In this document: one piece after another, positions 49,882 to 62,300 of the stretch
How positions within the stretch are numbered: position 1 is the stretch's first letter
Layout: every line of letters begins with the position of its first letter
Assembly: GCF_005239225.2 (NCBI RefSeq)
Contig: NC_133287.1
Coordinates: 8,103,493 to 8,167,492 of the forward strand
Reading direction: 5' to 3'
Source: Populus alba
Taxonomy: Eukaryota; Streptophyta; Magnoliopsida; Malpighiales; Salicaceae
Length of the DNA stretch: 64,000 bases
Position numbers and translations under genes: made by a program
The notes under the pieces: model-generated
Told to the model about the DNA's origin: nothing
Seen by the model: the letters and a program-made list of their open reading frames with translations, nothing else
The model's database searches: none

Positions 49882-51383
49882 ATGGGAAACAATCTAGGAG
49901 GAGGGAATAAAGCAAAGGTGATGTTGATCAATGGTGAAACTTTCAAGTTAAAGACTCCGGCAACGGCCGGCGAGGTCGTTAAGGATTATCCAGGGTATGT
50001 ATTATTGGATTCGGAAGCTGTTAAGCATTTTGGGATTCGTGCTAAGCCATTAGAGCCTCAACAAGAATTAAAGGCCAAGAAAATATATTTCCTAATAGAG
50101 TTGCCTCAAATTCCCGAGGAAAAAGATCCTAGGAGTACTAGGAGGGTTCGGTCAGCTATACAGATGAGCGCCAAAGAACGGCTTGAGAACTTGATGCTAT
50201 CTCGGAGGTCAGTTTCTGACCTGTCGATGGTTAGACCATCGTCGAGTCAAACATCAGATGGGCGGGAGCCGGTTCAGGTGAAAGTTAGGCTGCCTAAGGC
50301 CCAAGTGCAAAAATTGGTGGAGGAGAGCCAAGATGAAGTAGAGGTGGCTGAAAAGCTTATTGATCTATACATGCGAAATTCCGGTGGTATTAATGGTACA
50401 GATGGGCACCGGCACGTGCATTGGAAGCCGGAGCTTGGTATCATCACGGAGAGTTTCAAGGCAGCTAATGAGGTGTGTTATCTTTCAACTTAATTGATTT
50501 TCATGTGCATTTCTTAATTTAATCCTGAGTTCCGTACATGCTAGGAAGATTTGCAACAGAGTCCTGACTTTACGATTCATCTAAAATAAAACTGATTTCT
50601 TTAATGCTTCTAAGGTGTTGTAAGAGGAATGAGTCATACTGCAAATCATGGAAGAGGAAAGTAAATAAAAAATAACATCCACGTTGAGACTAGTTAGTCT
50701 TTTAGACAACAAGAGATAAAAAAATAAATAAAATAGAAACGATAAAGATTGAGATGGAAAATAGAATGAATTTTTATCTTTTTAAAGAAAGTTTGTGGAT
50801 ACAAGTTTTATGTATTTCTATTATCTTTATTTTTTTTTTTGTCTCCATACTCTAACTAAATGCTAGATAATGATAGTAGAAAAAAGAATACTATACGTTT
50901 CATATACTAGATAATGCTAGAAATAAGAATATTTGTCTTCATCGTTCGTGAACAATTCTTATAATTTATTGCTCACTTTTTGCTCAAAAGAGTTAAACAA
51001 CAAGTGGTATAGATGTATAAGAATCTTACTCTTGTAGGTCACATACCTTATAATTGACCTCCTAATTTCTTGGCTGTTACAATCACCAAAATAAAGTTGG
51101 GTTGTTGATCCTTGTCTAGGTCTTCTGTCCATTGGGTTGACATTAGTAATTAGTCTCCTCTTCTAGTTTAAATTGGTACTTGAAAGCTATATATACTTCA
51201 ATTATTACGCCCTAGTTGCCTTGGGGGGCCAAAAAAAAAAAAAAAAAACCCTTCAGATATTTAAATTTCTGTGAAATTCGGACAAAATTATGTATTGACA
51301 TTTTTCATCAGACAAATGTGCAGAAACGAGTGAGTTTTGCTCAAGAAGAGGGGGAAACCCGTTTAGCTGTTGCCTCTGCTTAG
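49882..51383 (+). CDS. DUF4228 (PADRE) domain protein, 216 aa
   Basis: Exon 1 is 49882-50472 (GAG|GTGTGT donor); exon 2 is 51324-51383 (GTGCAG acceptor), phase 0. Without the intron, read-through would end falsely in VCYLST. With it, the protein ends KRVSFAQEEGETRLAVASA, the ending expected of this family. The N-terminus MGNNLGG fits an N-myristoylation site, so membrane attachment is plausible. Then come KAKVMLINGETFKLKTPATA and PGYVLLDSEAVKHFGIRAKP, the core of DUF4228. The middle is Ser/Arg-rich (SRRSVSDLSMVRPSSSQTSD) and likely disordered. A helix follows (VQKLVEESQDEVEVAEKLIDLYM). Family members are often stress- or pathogen-induced; biochemistry unknown. Confidence 0.88.
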
Positions 51384-52639
51384 CAAATAATCAACTAGTT
51401 TAAAGCATGGAGTTTGGAGACCAGAAGTCCCAGAAGCCCCTCTTCATTAATTTTAACAGTAGCCTCTCATTGGCAACTATTTTGTTGTACATATTTTGTC
51501 ATCATGTCTTTTTGCAATTTAATTGCAAGATACATGGCTACAATTTAGGCATGGATCAGCTGTGATCATATTTGTGTATCCCATTAGTTCGATTCAACAT
51601 CTTCATTCGAGAATATTAATTCCAATCTCCAGCTGATTCTATGGCTAATCAAGACTTATTGTTAATTTTAATTCTAGCAACATTTACTGTGTCCTTTTTA
51701 AAAAAAAATTCTTTTTAAACAATAATAACTACAATTCCTCAATGAACTCGATAAGATTTTCTGGATACATTTATTTACCTCTTTAGTTTGCGAGATATCC
51801 CGTTAGCAATTTCACATTTAAAGATTCTAATTTGTTGAAATATTGTCAACCCGGCGGTCTAAATTTGTATAAGAAAAATAAATAATTAAGTACTAATTAA
51901 ATTATGGTAACGGAGACGTAATCATAAATTGATAGTTTATTGACACGAGAAATTAACCAACAATAATGCAATTCGGTACATATTATTCAATATTTGGTCA
52001 ATTACATAGCTATGATCATGAAAAATTAATTTTGTCCAAAGTCCAAACCAGGAGCCTAATATTATAGAAAAATTACAAGTATCAGCGAAAGTAAACAAAC
52101 ATGACAACAAAAAACCTCAAGCAGATGCTGTGTCCTAATGGATAGAACCATTCCCATTCACGCACATTGAAAATGCTAATAACATGATGAACATAAAGTC
52201 ACATTTACAGGATTTTCTTTCAAACCAAATCATTTCTAGGACTCTGTTCGTTTGTTAATGCAATGGTGTAATGGGCACGACACTGGAAGTTAGTTAATTT
52301 CAAAACAGGTTATTATAGAAAAAAAAAAAAAAAATGAAGCTCGATTTGAAAAACGGGGAGATTAATCTAATTTTTTTTATATTTTTTATTTTCAGCCACA
52401 TGGTATTTTTGGACCAATTATGGGAACATTATGATAATAACAATATCCCTTAAAACAAATCCAGTAACAAACACTTTTCCACAAAACTTTGAAGTAAAAA
52501 AGAGAATGATCTACTGCGTGGAATATTGGCAAGAGTTAGAAACATTTTGCTTTCGGTATGAAGAGAATTTCAAAATTAGCTATCTATGTTGTGAATCAAA
52601 CAGCAAACAAAATACCAAGTGTGGTAATTATTGTTAAAC
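51384..52639. other. intergenic, no gene recognised
   Basis: Includes the DUF4228 3' UTR, then AT-rich DNA. A T/A-rich stretch at 52320-52340 precedes repeat DNA. Confidence 0.5.
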
Positions 52640-53290
52640 AGTTTTACCATAGAATATTTTGTCAGTATTTTACCAATAAAATTACAGACAGAATACGGTC
52701 ATCAGAAAAAACCTTGTCAATAATTTCTTGTTTGTCAAAAAGTCTATCGATAAAAAAATATCCAATGGTTTTACAGACAAACAATGTGCATCAAAATAAA
52801 ATTACCCGCTAGAATATGCTAATGAAATTATTCCATCGGTGATTGATAATGATATTTGGAGTAATTTTATTCCAGCTTTCTGTAAAATATTGATGGAATA
52901 ATTCCATTGGTGATATAACAGTTAAAGTGGCATTTACATTATTTTTTTCTAACTTTTTAGAATATACTGATGGAATGAGTCCATTGATAACCTCATCCGT
53001 AATAATTTAAAAAATTAAATTTATATAAAATTCAAGTATGTAAAAATAAATTATCTTAATATAAAAAACATATATTTATTATAAATTTACACGTTTAAAT
53101 ACAATAAAACTAGAACAAAGACAATGTTGGAGGAGAAAGAGGAGCATGGTCGTTTTTAAGACTAGAGGGCCAATAAAAAAGTGAATATATACCACTCATA
53201 TATGATCTCATATCCATGACTATATATAACTCCTTGTCAAATTAGACATTGCCAATGAAATTAATTTGAATATATAAGCCCTTAAACTTT
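52640..53290 (-). mobile_element. third CACTA relic
   Basis: Subterminal-type phrases (GGAATAATTCCATTGGTGAT; ATTCCATCGGTGATTGATAA) lead into 'tggaggagaaagaggagcatgg', the same order as 26170-26600. No CACTA terminus was found. It has the same orientation as the relic at 25994-30235. Confidence 0.5.
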
Positions 53291-54453
53291 CAATTTATTA
53301 TAGCATCCGATCTCTTCATTCAATTAGATGTGTACACATTGCCAACATAAAATGAATATGAGGTGTACAGAAAGAGCACATGAGATTATGAATTGAAATT
53401 TAGCGTGTGGATTTCCAAGCCCAAAACTCAAGTACAAAGATTGATATAGCCAATTTCAACAATTTGAGGGACGTGAAAATGAATTTGATTAACAAAAAAA
53501 AATCCCTCGCAAATACTTTTATCAACAAATAAAACTTCAATAGTACATACAAAATGCCCCATTGGACACCAGAATGCTGGATCCTGTTAGCCATTCCTTA
53601 GGCTCTAGAATTCTTGAAGAAAAAGAAAAAAAAACGAAGCGATCCACCAACCAATTATCAGACTGAGAATTAATGATCCTGATCTTCGAACACCAACTTT
53701 TTGCAAAATTTGCCTGTCCATCATTATCTTTCGAGGAGAAACCAGGAAAAAAGAAAAAAAAAAAAAAAAACCATCTTGCATTGAACAATTTGGATACAAG
53801 GCTCTAAGTCTCCAGACATCTAGAGCACATGTTGTTTTCAATCGTAGACTTAGCAATTAATATTCTTAATGTTTTTCTGTAACAAAAAAAGACAATTGAT
53901 CATAGAGATTTCATAAAACACATGCAAATTAACTTGAATGTTCAGAGGAGTTTTGAAGTATAGATAGAGAAAAAAACGAAAATATATGGGAATACCATTA
54001 ATTCCCACTCATGCATGTTAAGAATTGAAAGACCAGAGAACTAAAATAAAAATACTTAAAAAATTACTCCCTTGCACCTCCTAAAACATCCACTATTTAG
54101 AAACTAGTTAATTTCTTTATGATAATTGAAACAAAATTTTTTTGTTCATGTGAAGTCAACTCACAAGCTAGCCAGGGTCAAGAAAAATATTAGTTAATTA
54201 AAGCCTTCAATAACACATCATCAAAAGGGCTAAACCTCCATTTACATTGATTCCTTGTTTTTGTACAACTTTTTTACAATTCTGAAACTTAATCCCCCCC
54301 AATTTTTTTTTTTTTTTTTTTTTTTGTGGTAAAGATCATATCACCACTCAAATATCTGGCTCTTTGAAGAAAAACTCTTTCTTGCGAATAAATTATTTTT
54401 CATCCAATGTTTGATACCTCAAAAGAATTCCAAAAGGGAGCAGTTGTTTCACT
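53291..54453. other. intergenic, no gene recognised
   Basis: Overlapping minus-strand frames at 53400-53856 are driven by T/A runs and show no domain. The right end is likely the 3' UTR of the membrane-protein gene. Confidence 0.45.
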
Positions 54454-54873
54454 CTAGTCTCTTTGAGTTGAATCAGGAATGAGATTTCCTTCACAATCAT
54501 ACATAATTTTCCCGGAAAAATCAATTGGCCTACACCTTTCCCCCATGATGATTGACCTCCTCCAAATTTCTTCATCACCCTCCTCATCTTGCGCCAGCTT
54601 CCTCCAAGAAATCATCTTCACCATTGAATGAGCCTTTTCTTTAATATCACTATTTATCTTTGAAAGAAGCTTTTTCTCACTTGAATATTGTGAAGTTACA
54701 CTTTCCTCATCTTTTTGTCTACGTGATTTCTTTGCTTTGTGGTGAGAAGCGCAAAGGAATGTTATAAGAGAAAAGACACTAAGTATGGCTACAAAAGCAA
54801 GGAAACAAGAGATTGGGGTTTCTGATAAAAATGAATTGTTTTGCGTGGAGAGGGCTAGTAGAGGTCTTGCCAT
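54454..54873 (-). CDS. plant small single-pass membrane protein, 139 aa
   Basis: One exon, function unknown. Residues 21-41 (ISCFLAFVAILSVFSLITFL plus C) form one membrane segment or signal anchor. A basic stretch (HHKAKKSRRQK) follows, suggesting the C-terminal part faces the cytosol. A Lys/Ser-rich linker leads to a conserved-looking end: EEIWRRSIIMGERCRPIDFS followed by GKIMYDCEGNLIPD. I recall small plant membrane proteins that share this 'IxMGxxCxPxxFSGxIxYDxxGN' ending. No clear TATA box was seen upstream. Confidence 0.75.
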   Translation of the reverse strand: MARPLLALSTQNNSFLSETPISCFLAFVAILSVFSLITFLCASHHKAKKSRRQKDEESVTSQYSSEKKLLSKINSDIKEKAHSMVKMISWRKLAQDEEGDEEIWRRSIIMGERCRPIDFSGKIMYDCEGNLIPDSTQRD

Positions 54874-55389
54874 GGAAATCAGAAGCAGAAAACAAAGAAC
54901 GTGAAGGAGAGCAGATGTTGAGAATTAAGGCTACCCAGTATGGAAAAATTACCTAAATACTTAAAATTCTCGAAGAGGACACAGTTAGTCAACAATTCAT
55001 TGGCAGTTCCGTTTCACGTTGGAGCTGACATGCATCTAGACTTGACTATTGACTTGGGTCGTGCTTGAAGAATTGAAGTCTTTTTTTATCTTTTACCAGT
55101 CAAAAGTTTTGAACGGTGCCTCTACTTGGAAAAAACTGGAGAGGCTTCTAGGAAACCATAAAGAACCAGAAACTATTTGAATTATTTTATTAGATTATTG
55201 GTAGGAGTCGTAGTAAAATTTGTGTCCTATAATATACAATATTAATGTCGTTATTACCAATCATTCCGTTAATTATATGAAAGATATCCACCACCCACTG
55301 TCTGATTACATTAATCTCCTTGCTAATCTCATAAATAAATCGAGAATATAGGTCAGTAGCTGCCACAGCTGCAAGCTTAACTAGATAAG
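54874..55389. other. intergenic
   Basis: Upstream region of the minus-strand membrane-protein gene. No element recognised. Confidence 0.45.
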
Positions 55390-55690
55390 TTCCCTCAAGA
55401 TAGAACTTGGTATTGCTCTGCCTTGGACACCTTTGATTTATTGTGACAATATCTGGGCAACCAATTTGTGCTCAAACCCAAATTTTCACTCAAGGATGAA
55501 GCATGTAGCCATTGATTTTCATTTTGTGAGAAGATTCAAAATGACATTTTACGTGTCTCTCATGTTTCAAGTGATAATCAACTTGCTGACGCCCTTACAA
55601 AACCTCTTCGCAAGTCTCGATTTCTTTAACTTAAATCCTAGATTGGTCTCGTAACACTACCCCAATCTTGAGGGGTCATATTAGAGAAGT
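55390..55690 (+). mobile_element. Ty1/copia fragment: RNase H end and purine tract
   Basis: ELGIALPWTPLIYCDNIWAT then NPNFHSRMKHVAIDFHFV is the C-terminal RNase H of a copia polyprotein. Near 55528 the frame changes and continues as RVSHVSSDNQLADALTKPL, ending at TAA. 'TCTTGAGGGG' near 55667 is the usual polypurine tract, after which an LTR should begin (CATATTAGAG, decayed). The rest of the element is missing. Confidence 0.85.
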
Positions 55691-55921
55691 CTCATAATTC
55701 CTTATCATGTATTGTTGTAACGGCTTCAGTTTGTTTAAATTTTGAATTTGTGTTTTAAGCTATACACTGATCCTCAGGGATAAGCTTCTAGCTTGTTACA
55801 ATTCTTTTTATTTATATCAGCTAATCTAATGAGAAGCAGTGTGGCATATTTCCTCTGCTCTGTTTCTCTGCTCCTCTTATTCTCTTAAACCAACCAGAAA
55901 AACCCTCGTCAAAAGCAACCA

Positions 55922-56114
55922 TTAGATGGGTATTGCATGAGTGTAAACAACAGTGGCCATGATCCCTGCAGCCCTTCATGCGTTTAAAGAGATAAACAAC
56001 GGCTCCTAGCGGCCATTCCACGACCGCCGCGTCAGCAAATGCCACGAACCCAACAGTTGGACCAACCACCTTACACCGGCAAGGGTTGCTAGTGGTGCCA
56101 CATTGGACACACAT
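55922..56114 (-). pseudogene. small conserved plant membrane protein with one-base frameshift
   Basis: The minus-strand frame starts at ATG 56114 (MCVQCGTTSNPCRCKVVGP) and continues through a hydrophobic segment (TVGFVAFADAAVVEWPLGAV) to LFKRMKGCR. I recall a small uncharacterised plant family of Cys-rich N-terminus, one membrane segment and an ending like IMAxxATVVYxxxxxAIPI. Here that ending (IMATVVYTHAIPI, then TAA at 55922) is present, but one frame over. The GGG at 55964-55966 holds one base too many. Without that base it would be a complete protein of about 63 residues. So this is either a recent pseudogene, an allele or a sequencing error. The window's own frame runs on to about 55821. 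Confidence 0.6.
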
Positions 56115-56567
56115 CGGTTCAACCGGCCATATTATGTATTGCAAGAAATATTTACCAACAAGATAAAAATAACACAAAGGTCAATTACCAAGAAATGCAA
56201 GAAAAGAAGAGAGGTAGCAAGTGCTGGCAATGGATTGAAAAGGAATAAATTAATGAAGAGGACAACTTCTGAAATTAGGAAGTGGGTTTTCAGTATCACA
56301 TTCGTTTTGAGGAGTCTGTGACTAGTTCTTATAGAAGCTTTGAGGGCATGAGAGGTTGGAGGCTGATTTGATTGGGTTATGGAGGGTGAGTGCAACGTGT
56401 TATCGTTTCCTGGCAATGGTTACTACGTGTTGCTTGTATATGGAAACGTTTTATTTTGTTGTAAAGGAAAAGGACACATGTTTTTGTTTCATTAATTTGC
56501 TGCTTGCCGGAGATCCACGACTCTATAGATCTCATGCTAAACTCCGAGTTAGAACACATACAGCTGG

Positions 56568-57369
56568 ATGAGATTGAACCTTGAAGATATCCAGAGGCAA
56601 AAGGAATTTCATGCTTTGTGGCAGAATATCAAACCACGTTACTTCAGGGAGAAGATGCTGACAGTGACTCAGATGATGAAGTGTCGACTGACCTGTCTTT
56701 TGTCTTGGCAGGAGATCACAACATTTGCAGGTTGGCTATTGCTGATAAGAATTTTGGAGCTGATGACAAGGCACACACGGTGGAGGAAAGGAAGCACAGC
56801 CCACATGGGACATATGAGGTCTCCGATCATAGCTTTCCGGCCACAATAAATGCCACTGATAACACAGAACGGCTACATATCGTGGTTGAAGATCTCTTTC
56901 AAGAGACAGCGGCTCCTAGTACTCCCCACCACTGTTTCTCTTCCAACAAGCTTTCCCAAAATCAGCTCCAAGCAGAACGGGGCCTTGTCTTATACGATGT
57001 GAATGCCCACTGGAGCATCAAAGCATGGCCTTCAAAAGAGACTCTTTCTGGCCACAACTTTATACCCCTGTCAGCAGTGATAATTCTTTAGAATCCCACT
57101 GCAAAGCCCAAAGCCTGCCTCTTACACCCAACCACCACCGGACCACAACAGCCGAACAACCAAGACTAAAGAAAGTATCCTCCACTGGGAGTCTCCTCTC
57201 CTTGCATTCCTCAGCAAGCATATCTTATATAGACTATTACATCAGGGTGAATAATACCCGTAACCTGAAGGAATCTGCAGAAGAGTCGTCTCACAATAAA
57301 GTCAAAAAAATGATCCATTTGGGAGAAGCTTTGGGTCTTGGTAATTCAGCTCTCTTGGAAAAAAATTGA
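56568..57369 (+). pseudogene. degenerate unidentified coding region
   Basis: Three overlapping plus frames (56568-56849, 56618-57091, 57025-57369) have normal codon-like composition and less AT than the flanks. 56618-57091 includes an acidic patch (GEDADSDSDDEVSTDLSFV) and DKNFGADDKAHTVEERKHSP. 57025-57369 is Ser/His-rich (SSTGSLLSLHSSASISYIDY) and ends at a stop. The staggering suggests one gene with one or two frameshifts, or exons of a gene whose splicing I cannot resolve. I do not recognise the family. Confidence 0.35.
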
Positions 57370-57870
57370 AGACGAAATAAAATATGAAATATGACAAATA
57401 AAATATTAAAAAAGGATAAAATTGAAAAGAAATCCAATTTAATAAATTATTTCAAATAAAATAAATAATAAAAAAATAAAAACTAAAGACTAAATACAAA
57501 GAAAAAATAAATTGAAGGGCTAGTTTAGAAATTTAGCTAGTCGTGCTAGAAAATTAATGAGTAAGGAGAGAGAGAGAAAAAAAAAAAAAAAAAAAAAGGT
57601 TGACAATGTCAAACAAGAGGTTACTAAGTTATACACGATGTCTAGGGAGGGAGGGTCCATCCAGATAATTTCAACCACATCAATGGTGGTTGTCTTTGGC
57701 CACTGTAATACACCATACAAGTCATCTAAGAACGGAGGAGTGACATATGCCCTAGCACGTGCAATTCATTCGCTACATAGTTTTTTTAAAATTATATTAT
57801 TTATTAATATATCAAATTGTTCCTTAATCAACTTGATTATAACTAAAAAACCAAGATGAAAATTCAAAAA
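57370..57870 (+). repeat. second copy of the dispersed repeat at 7200-8330
   Basis: A-rich units ('aaattgaa', 'aaaataaa'), then 'tgccctagcacgtgcaattc' and 'aactaaaaaaccaagatgaa', colinear with 8150-8290. More decayed than the first copy, and the terminal GC hairpin is not preserved. Confidence 0.5.
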
Positions 57871-58755
57871 AACCCATAGACTTCAATTAAATTTGGCTAA
57901 ATATCGTGATCGTGAACCATGACATCAAATATAATTTTATCGTGGTTTTGAATCATGAAAATTAATCAAATTAACAGTTCTAGACCACAATTGGGGTATC
58001 TAGGGTCTACACACATAAAGATGCTACCACAATCATAATTGTTATTTAATAAAAAAACATTTCATTTATTTTGTGATAATGCAAAAATTTAAAGTAACAA
58101 TAGTATTTCTCACTTTAAACTTGTAGAATTAGCAAATATCCTCTAACTTGTTAGACCCTCTTCATACATGTGAGACATAGATGTTTGTAGAAGCATGCCA
58201 AGATAGCAAATCTCCAACTATATATGTGCATGACATTAAAATCAATTAGAATAATCGGATAAATTAAGGGTATGTGTCTTCCTATTAAGTTAGTGACTAA
58301 TACATTGCTTAGCATATCTATATAAAACATTAAAATTATTATAATAATTTATGTAAATTTAACAAATAATCAACACATTAAATTTATATTTGATTTTTTT
58401 ACTTTTCGCATGAGTCACATATAATCGAACTAGTTGGTGCATACAAGAGAAATTTTATTTAATTTTTTCATAATATCTTTTATTAAATTTAAATCAAAGA
58501 TAATAATAAATAAAATGAACTCACTTATCTTGCACTGAACCAACACATAATAAAATTAAGACATGATTGATTATTTACCTCAAATAAGAAAATTTGGACG
58601 CGCATGACCCCTAACATTTACTTCCTCCACATGCATTTCGCTTTCAAAACATTGCAACACATTGAAATGGTCTTATCATATCCCCCTCAGCAATTTTCAA
58701 AATAACTAAATTTACCTAACCCATATGTGCCTATCTTTATGCAAAAAGCTCCCTT
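57871..58755. other. intergenic, no gene recognised
   Basis: AT-rich; nothing further seen. Upstream region of the Cys/Pro-rich protein gene. Confidence 0.5.
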
Positions 58756-58760
58756 AATTT

Positions 58761-58765
58761 TATAA
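58761..58765 (+). promoter_or_regulatory. possible TATA box
   Basis: TATAA, 154 bp upstream of the ATG at 58915, followed by a short pyrimidine-rich stretch. If used, the transcript leader would contain the whole (ATC)n and (TC)n tract. Confidence 0.4.
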
Positions 58766-58791
58766 CCCTACACTCCTCTTCAAAACTTCAA

Positions 58792-58914
<123 letters not shown>

Positions 58915-59349
58915 ATGAAAATGTCATCGTCCATGCATCAAATGATCAGTCCTCACCAACTTCTTCTCTTCTCTCTTCTTTCCTTCATGGGATGCACTAT
59001 TATTCCCGTATGTAGTGCTATCGTGACAAAAAAGCTAGACCAAGCATTAGTTCCCCGAGAACTAGATGCTGGAATAAAGTGTGGATCATGTCCTTGCGTC
59101 AACCCATGTGCCCAGCTGCCTCCTCCTCCCCCACCACCACCACCACCACCGGCACCTCAGACTCCGTGTTGTACTCCTCTTGCACCACCACCCCCGAGGT
59201 TTATTTATGTGACCAGTGTTCCTGGGAGTTTGTCTGAAACTGATCCTTATGATCATTGGAAATTCTACAGTGGTGCTAGACAGAATGCTGTTAGATGGTT
59301 GCTGCTTTTGGTTGGCCTTGGAGTTGTAGAGCTGCTGGTGATTTGGTAA
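58915..59349 (+). CDS. secreted Cys/Pro-rich, likely GPI-anchored wall protein, 144 aa
   Basis: One exon. Residues 1-35 act as a signal peptide (hydrophobic 16-34, cleavage likely after VCSA). The mature part has CGSCPCVNPC at 56-65 and an eleven-residue proline run at 69-79, then QTPCCTPLAPPPPRFIYVTS. The C-terminus (128-144, WLLLLVGLGVVELLVIW) is hydrophobic to the last residue, as in a GPI-attachment signal. This fits plant hydroxyproline-rich, extensin-like surface proteins; a plain membrane anchor cannot be excluded. In-frame Met codons at 3, 7 and 10 are other possible starts; I keep the first, right after the TC tract. Confidence 0.8.
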   Translation: MKMSSSMHQMISPHQLLLFSLLSFMGCTIIPVCSAIVTKKLDQALVPRELDAGIKCGSCPCVNPCAQLPPPPPPPPPPPAPQTPCCTPLAPPPPRFIYVTSVPGSLSETDPYDHWKFYSGARQNAVRWLLLLVGLGVVELLVIW

Positions 59350-62300
59350 CTTAGAATCTGGTGTCAAGGCTATCTAGTTCCATTTTAGTTTTCTTCTAAT
59401 TAGATAATTAGTTCGTCTTCAAGTTATTTACTACATAGTTCAAAGCTCTTAATGTTGTCCTATCAACATGTTGTCGTTGATCTATTATAATTAATTGCTA
59501 GATTATAATTATAATACAGTCATAATTAACCTTCCAATAAATAGGATTATATTTATATGCTGATGATCTCTTTTAAACTATATGGGGTTCAAATTAAGAC
59601 ATTAATCTGTCATCAGTGACTCTGGCTTCAGGTGATCTTGTTTTATTTACTTTGATTCTAATTTTTTAGTGTACTGAAACCTTTTTTTCCCCTTGTTTTT
59701 CTTTTTTCTTTCTGCAATATCGAACATTTTTCCATTATTACATGCAATTAATTGTTTGAGAGATGGAAAGAAGGACACAAATATATTCTAAAATTATCCC
59801 AAAATATATTTATTTTATATATTTATTTATATCTATTCATCTAAACACGATGCTGTCTTTCCTGTATTTATCATTTTTATCTTGGAATACTAACCACATG
59901 CAAAATACAATTCAATTCCACATAGCTGGATAAACAAAACTGACGAGGCTGACTGAATAAACAAACATGATTCATGAGCTTCTTCAATGTTGGAACATAT
60001 TTCTCTAGCAGGATTATAATATAGGAAAAACAATAATATACATATTTAAATGCTGCACGCATTGTTGATCGGCAGGAGACTCCAAGAAAATTACATGACA
60101 TGTACAAATTAAAAGTTACACTACCGTATATTTCTGTATTTTTTTCTTTTATTGTCTTCAAAATCAAATGCTCATTTCCTTTATATATACTGAAATCTTG
60201 ACAAGTCACGATGTAGAGTATAACTGGCTAGGGCATGACCACGGGGCTTGATTCACCTAGAGCAGATAGCACGAGAGGGGAGCATAAATTGACACTTTCC
60301 TGCAGAATCCCGAATTCAGATTTGGCCAGACATTGCTCTGGTAATCTATATATAAACATAAACAAGTACCAATTGATGAATTGTTATGGCCACCCAGGAA
60401 ATGAATTGGTTGTGCCCACTGAAAGTTTTTTGAAAAATAACTACAAACCTGAGTCCTGACAAATGGGATTACAAAAATTATGTTCCTTACGACACTCTTT
60501 GATTAGCCAAGGTATTTGCATAACCAGAAATTAGTGTAAAAGCATATTATCAGTACAAGAGATGCGCTAGCTAGCAAAGAATAGTTTCTTTACCAAGAAA
60601 AGGAAGCATTTATGGGTTTCCTCCATGGAAATTTTCCTCTCCATTAATTAGCTATCCCCTTTATCTACCATCACTTATTGGTGCCACCACCGGTACTGGC
60701 TAGAGCTGCATCAGTAATGGTATGAGGTAGGTACAACATCCAATACGAACCACCCTATTGCTACCTTAGCATTTAATTACTCCAACAATATTGAGGTATA
60801 TTATTATTATTTAGGGGGATTATCCCTTTCATCAAGTTACCAAATTTTATTTTATTTTACAAAGTATAGTTGTTAAACCTGGTTTGTTTTGGGGGAACAA
60901 CTCAAAAAACCCACAACTCAGAGCTCAACTTGAGCTAGATTTCAAGTTAAACTGGAAAAAAATAATTTAGTTATTTGGTATTTTGCACAATTAACAACAA
61001 AACATTCATAATCAATGAGCTTGTAGCTCAATGATACTCTTGCACAGGCAAGACAGTGAGGTCTCAGCCTTTGTCTAAACTTTAATGAAATTGGAACATA
61101 TATATATAAAAGACATAATTAAAAAACAATAAATCACAATCTCAAATAACTTTCCAAAAGCCATGATCATGACATAATTATCGAACTTAATTTATCAGTC
61201 AAGTACAGATGATTGATTTTCTCCAAATAAAACCAATCAACTAATCAAACGTATTGTTGTAGTCAGTCGTTTTCTTTGGCACACTTTGATGGAGAGCAAT
61301 AAAACTTGGTGCATTATATTTCAAATACATTATTGCACTTACTAGCTGTCAGTGAGTCGGTTCTTTCTACCACTGGAAGGCTCATAAATGAAGCTCCTTA
61401 CCATAATACTTGCAGCTCAGGATATCAGAACAAAACCCACTTTGTCAGATAAAATTAAGATGAGATAGCCATTCTCCTATAAATATAACTTCACATGTCA
61501 GAAGTTCCATTCCTGAGTTCTTTCAGGTTAAATGATTTGAAGCATAATAAATGAGATCACCATATCGGAGCAGCAAAATAATGGTTAATTTTGTGTATTT
61601 TATTCATGTGTATGCTGGATCAACCAAAAACATCTTTGTTTTGTTTTGTTTTTAAATAAAATCACTGTATGATTTGTTTTTTTGAATCTTAAATCCGTCA
61701 ATAAAAGGCATTCCACTTAAGAAAGAAGTGCTGACAAGGAAATGGGGTGACCTTCGACCTAAATAGTTAAAAATCTAAACAAATAAAAAGTTTCAAAAGT
61801 ACTTTTAACTTGAAAAAAAATTAGTGTTTTTTGGATTGTTTTAACTTAGTAATAAAAAAATAAAAATAAAAATTATTTTAATATATTTTAATATAAAAAA
61901 TTATTTTTAAAAGTAACTTAAACCTCGATTAGAAACACTTCCAAGTCTCAATCAATTATGGGATAGTAATCTACACTTAAACACCTTTGATATTTGCATC
62001 CACAACTTATATAACCTTTCATTTTCAACATTTGTTTTTACATTCCTTGTAACACTATTTAACCACATTTAACATGAGAAATTCACGTAACTTGAATTGC
62101 AGAAAACATGGTAAAAATAAATTAACCCAATTGAATTTTTTAATAACTCATCAACTCATTAACCCCAACTTTTCAATTAGTATCCAAATCACATCCAACA
62201 ACTATACTCTCATGTCATATAGATCACGTCGCATTAAAAAACACACAGAAGTATAAATCATCCTACTAGTTTATTTACTCACATTCTGTCACAGGTAGAA

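Noticed and set aside
53400..53856. Overlapping minus frames of 64-83 codons
   Set aside because: Driven by A/T runs; no conserved motif.
56103..56571. Plus and minus frames of 60-94 codons near the small broken gene
   Set aside because: Overlapping shadows with no domain.
61018..61070. tRNA-like sequence
   Set aside because: A-box resemblance only; no cloverleaf or clear B box, so not called as a tRNA or a firm SINE.
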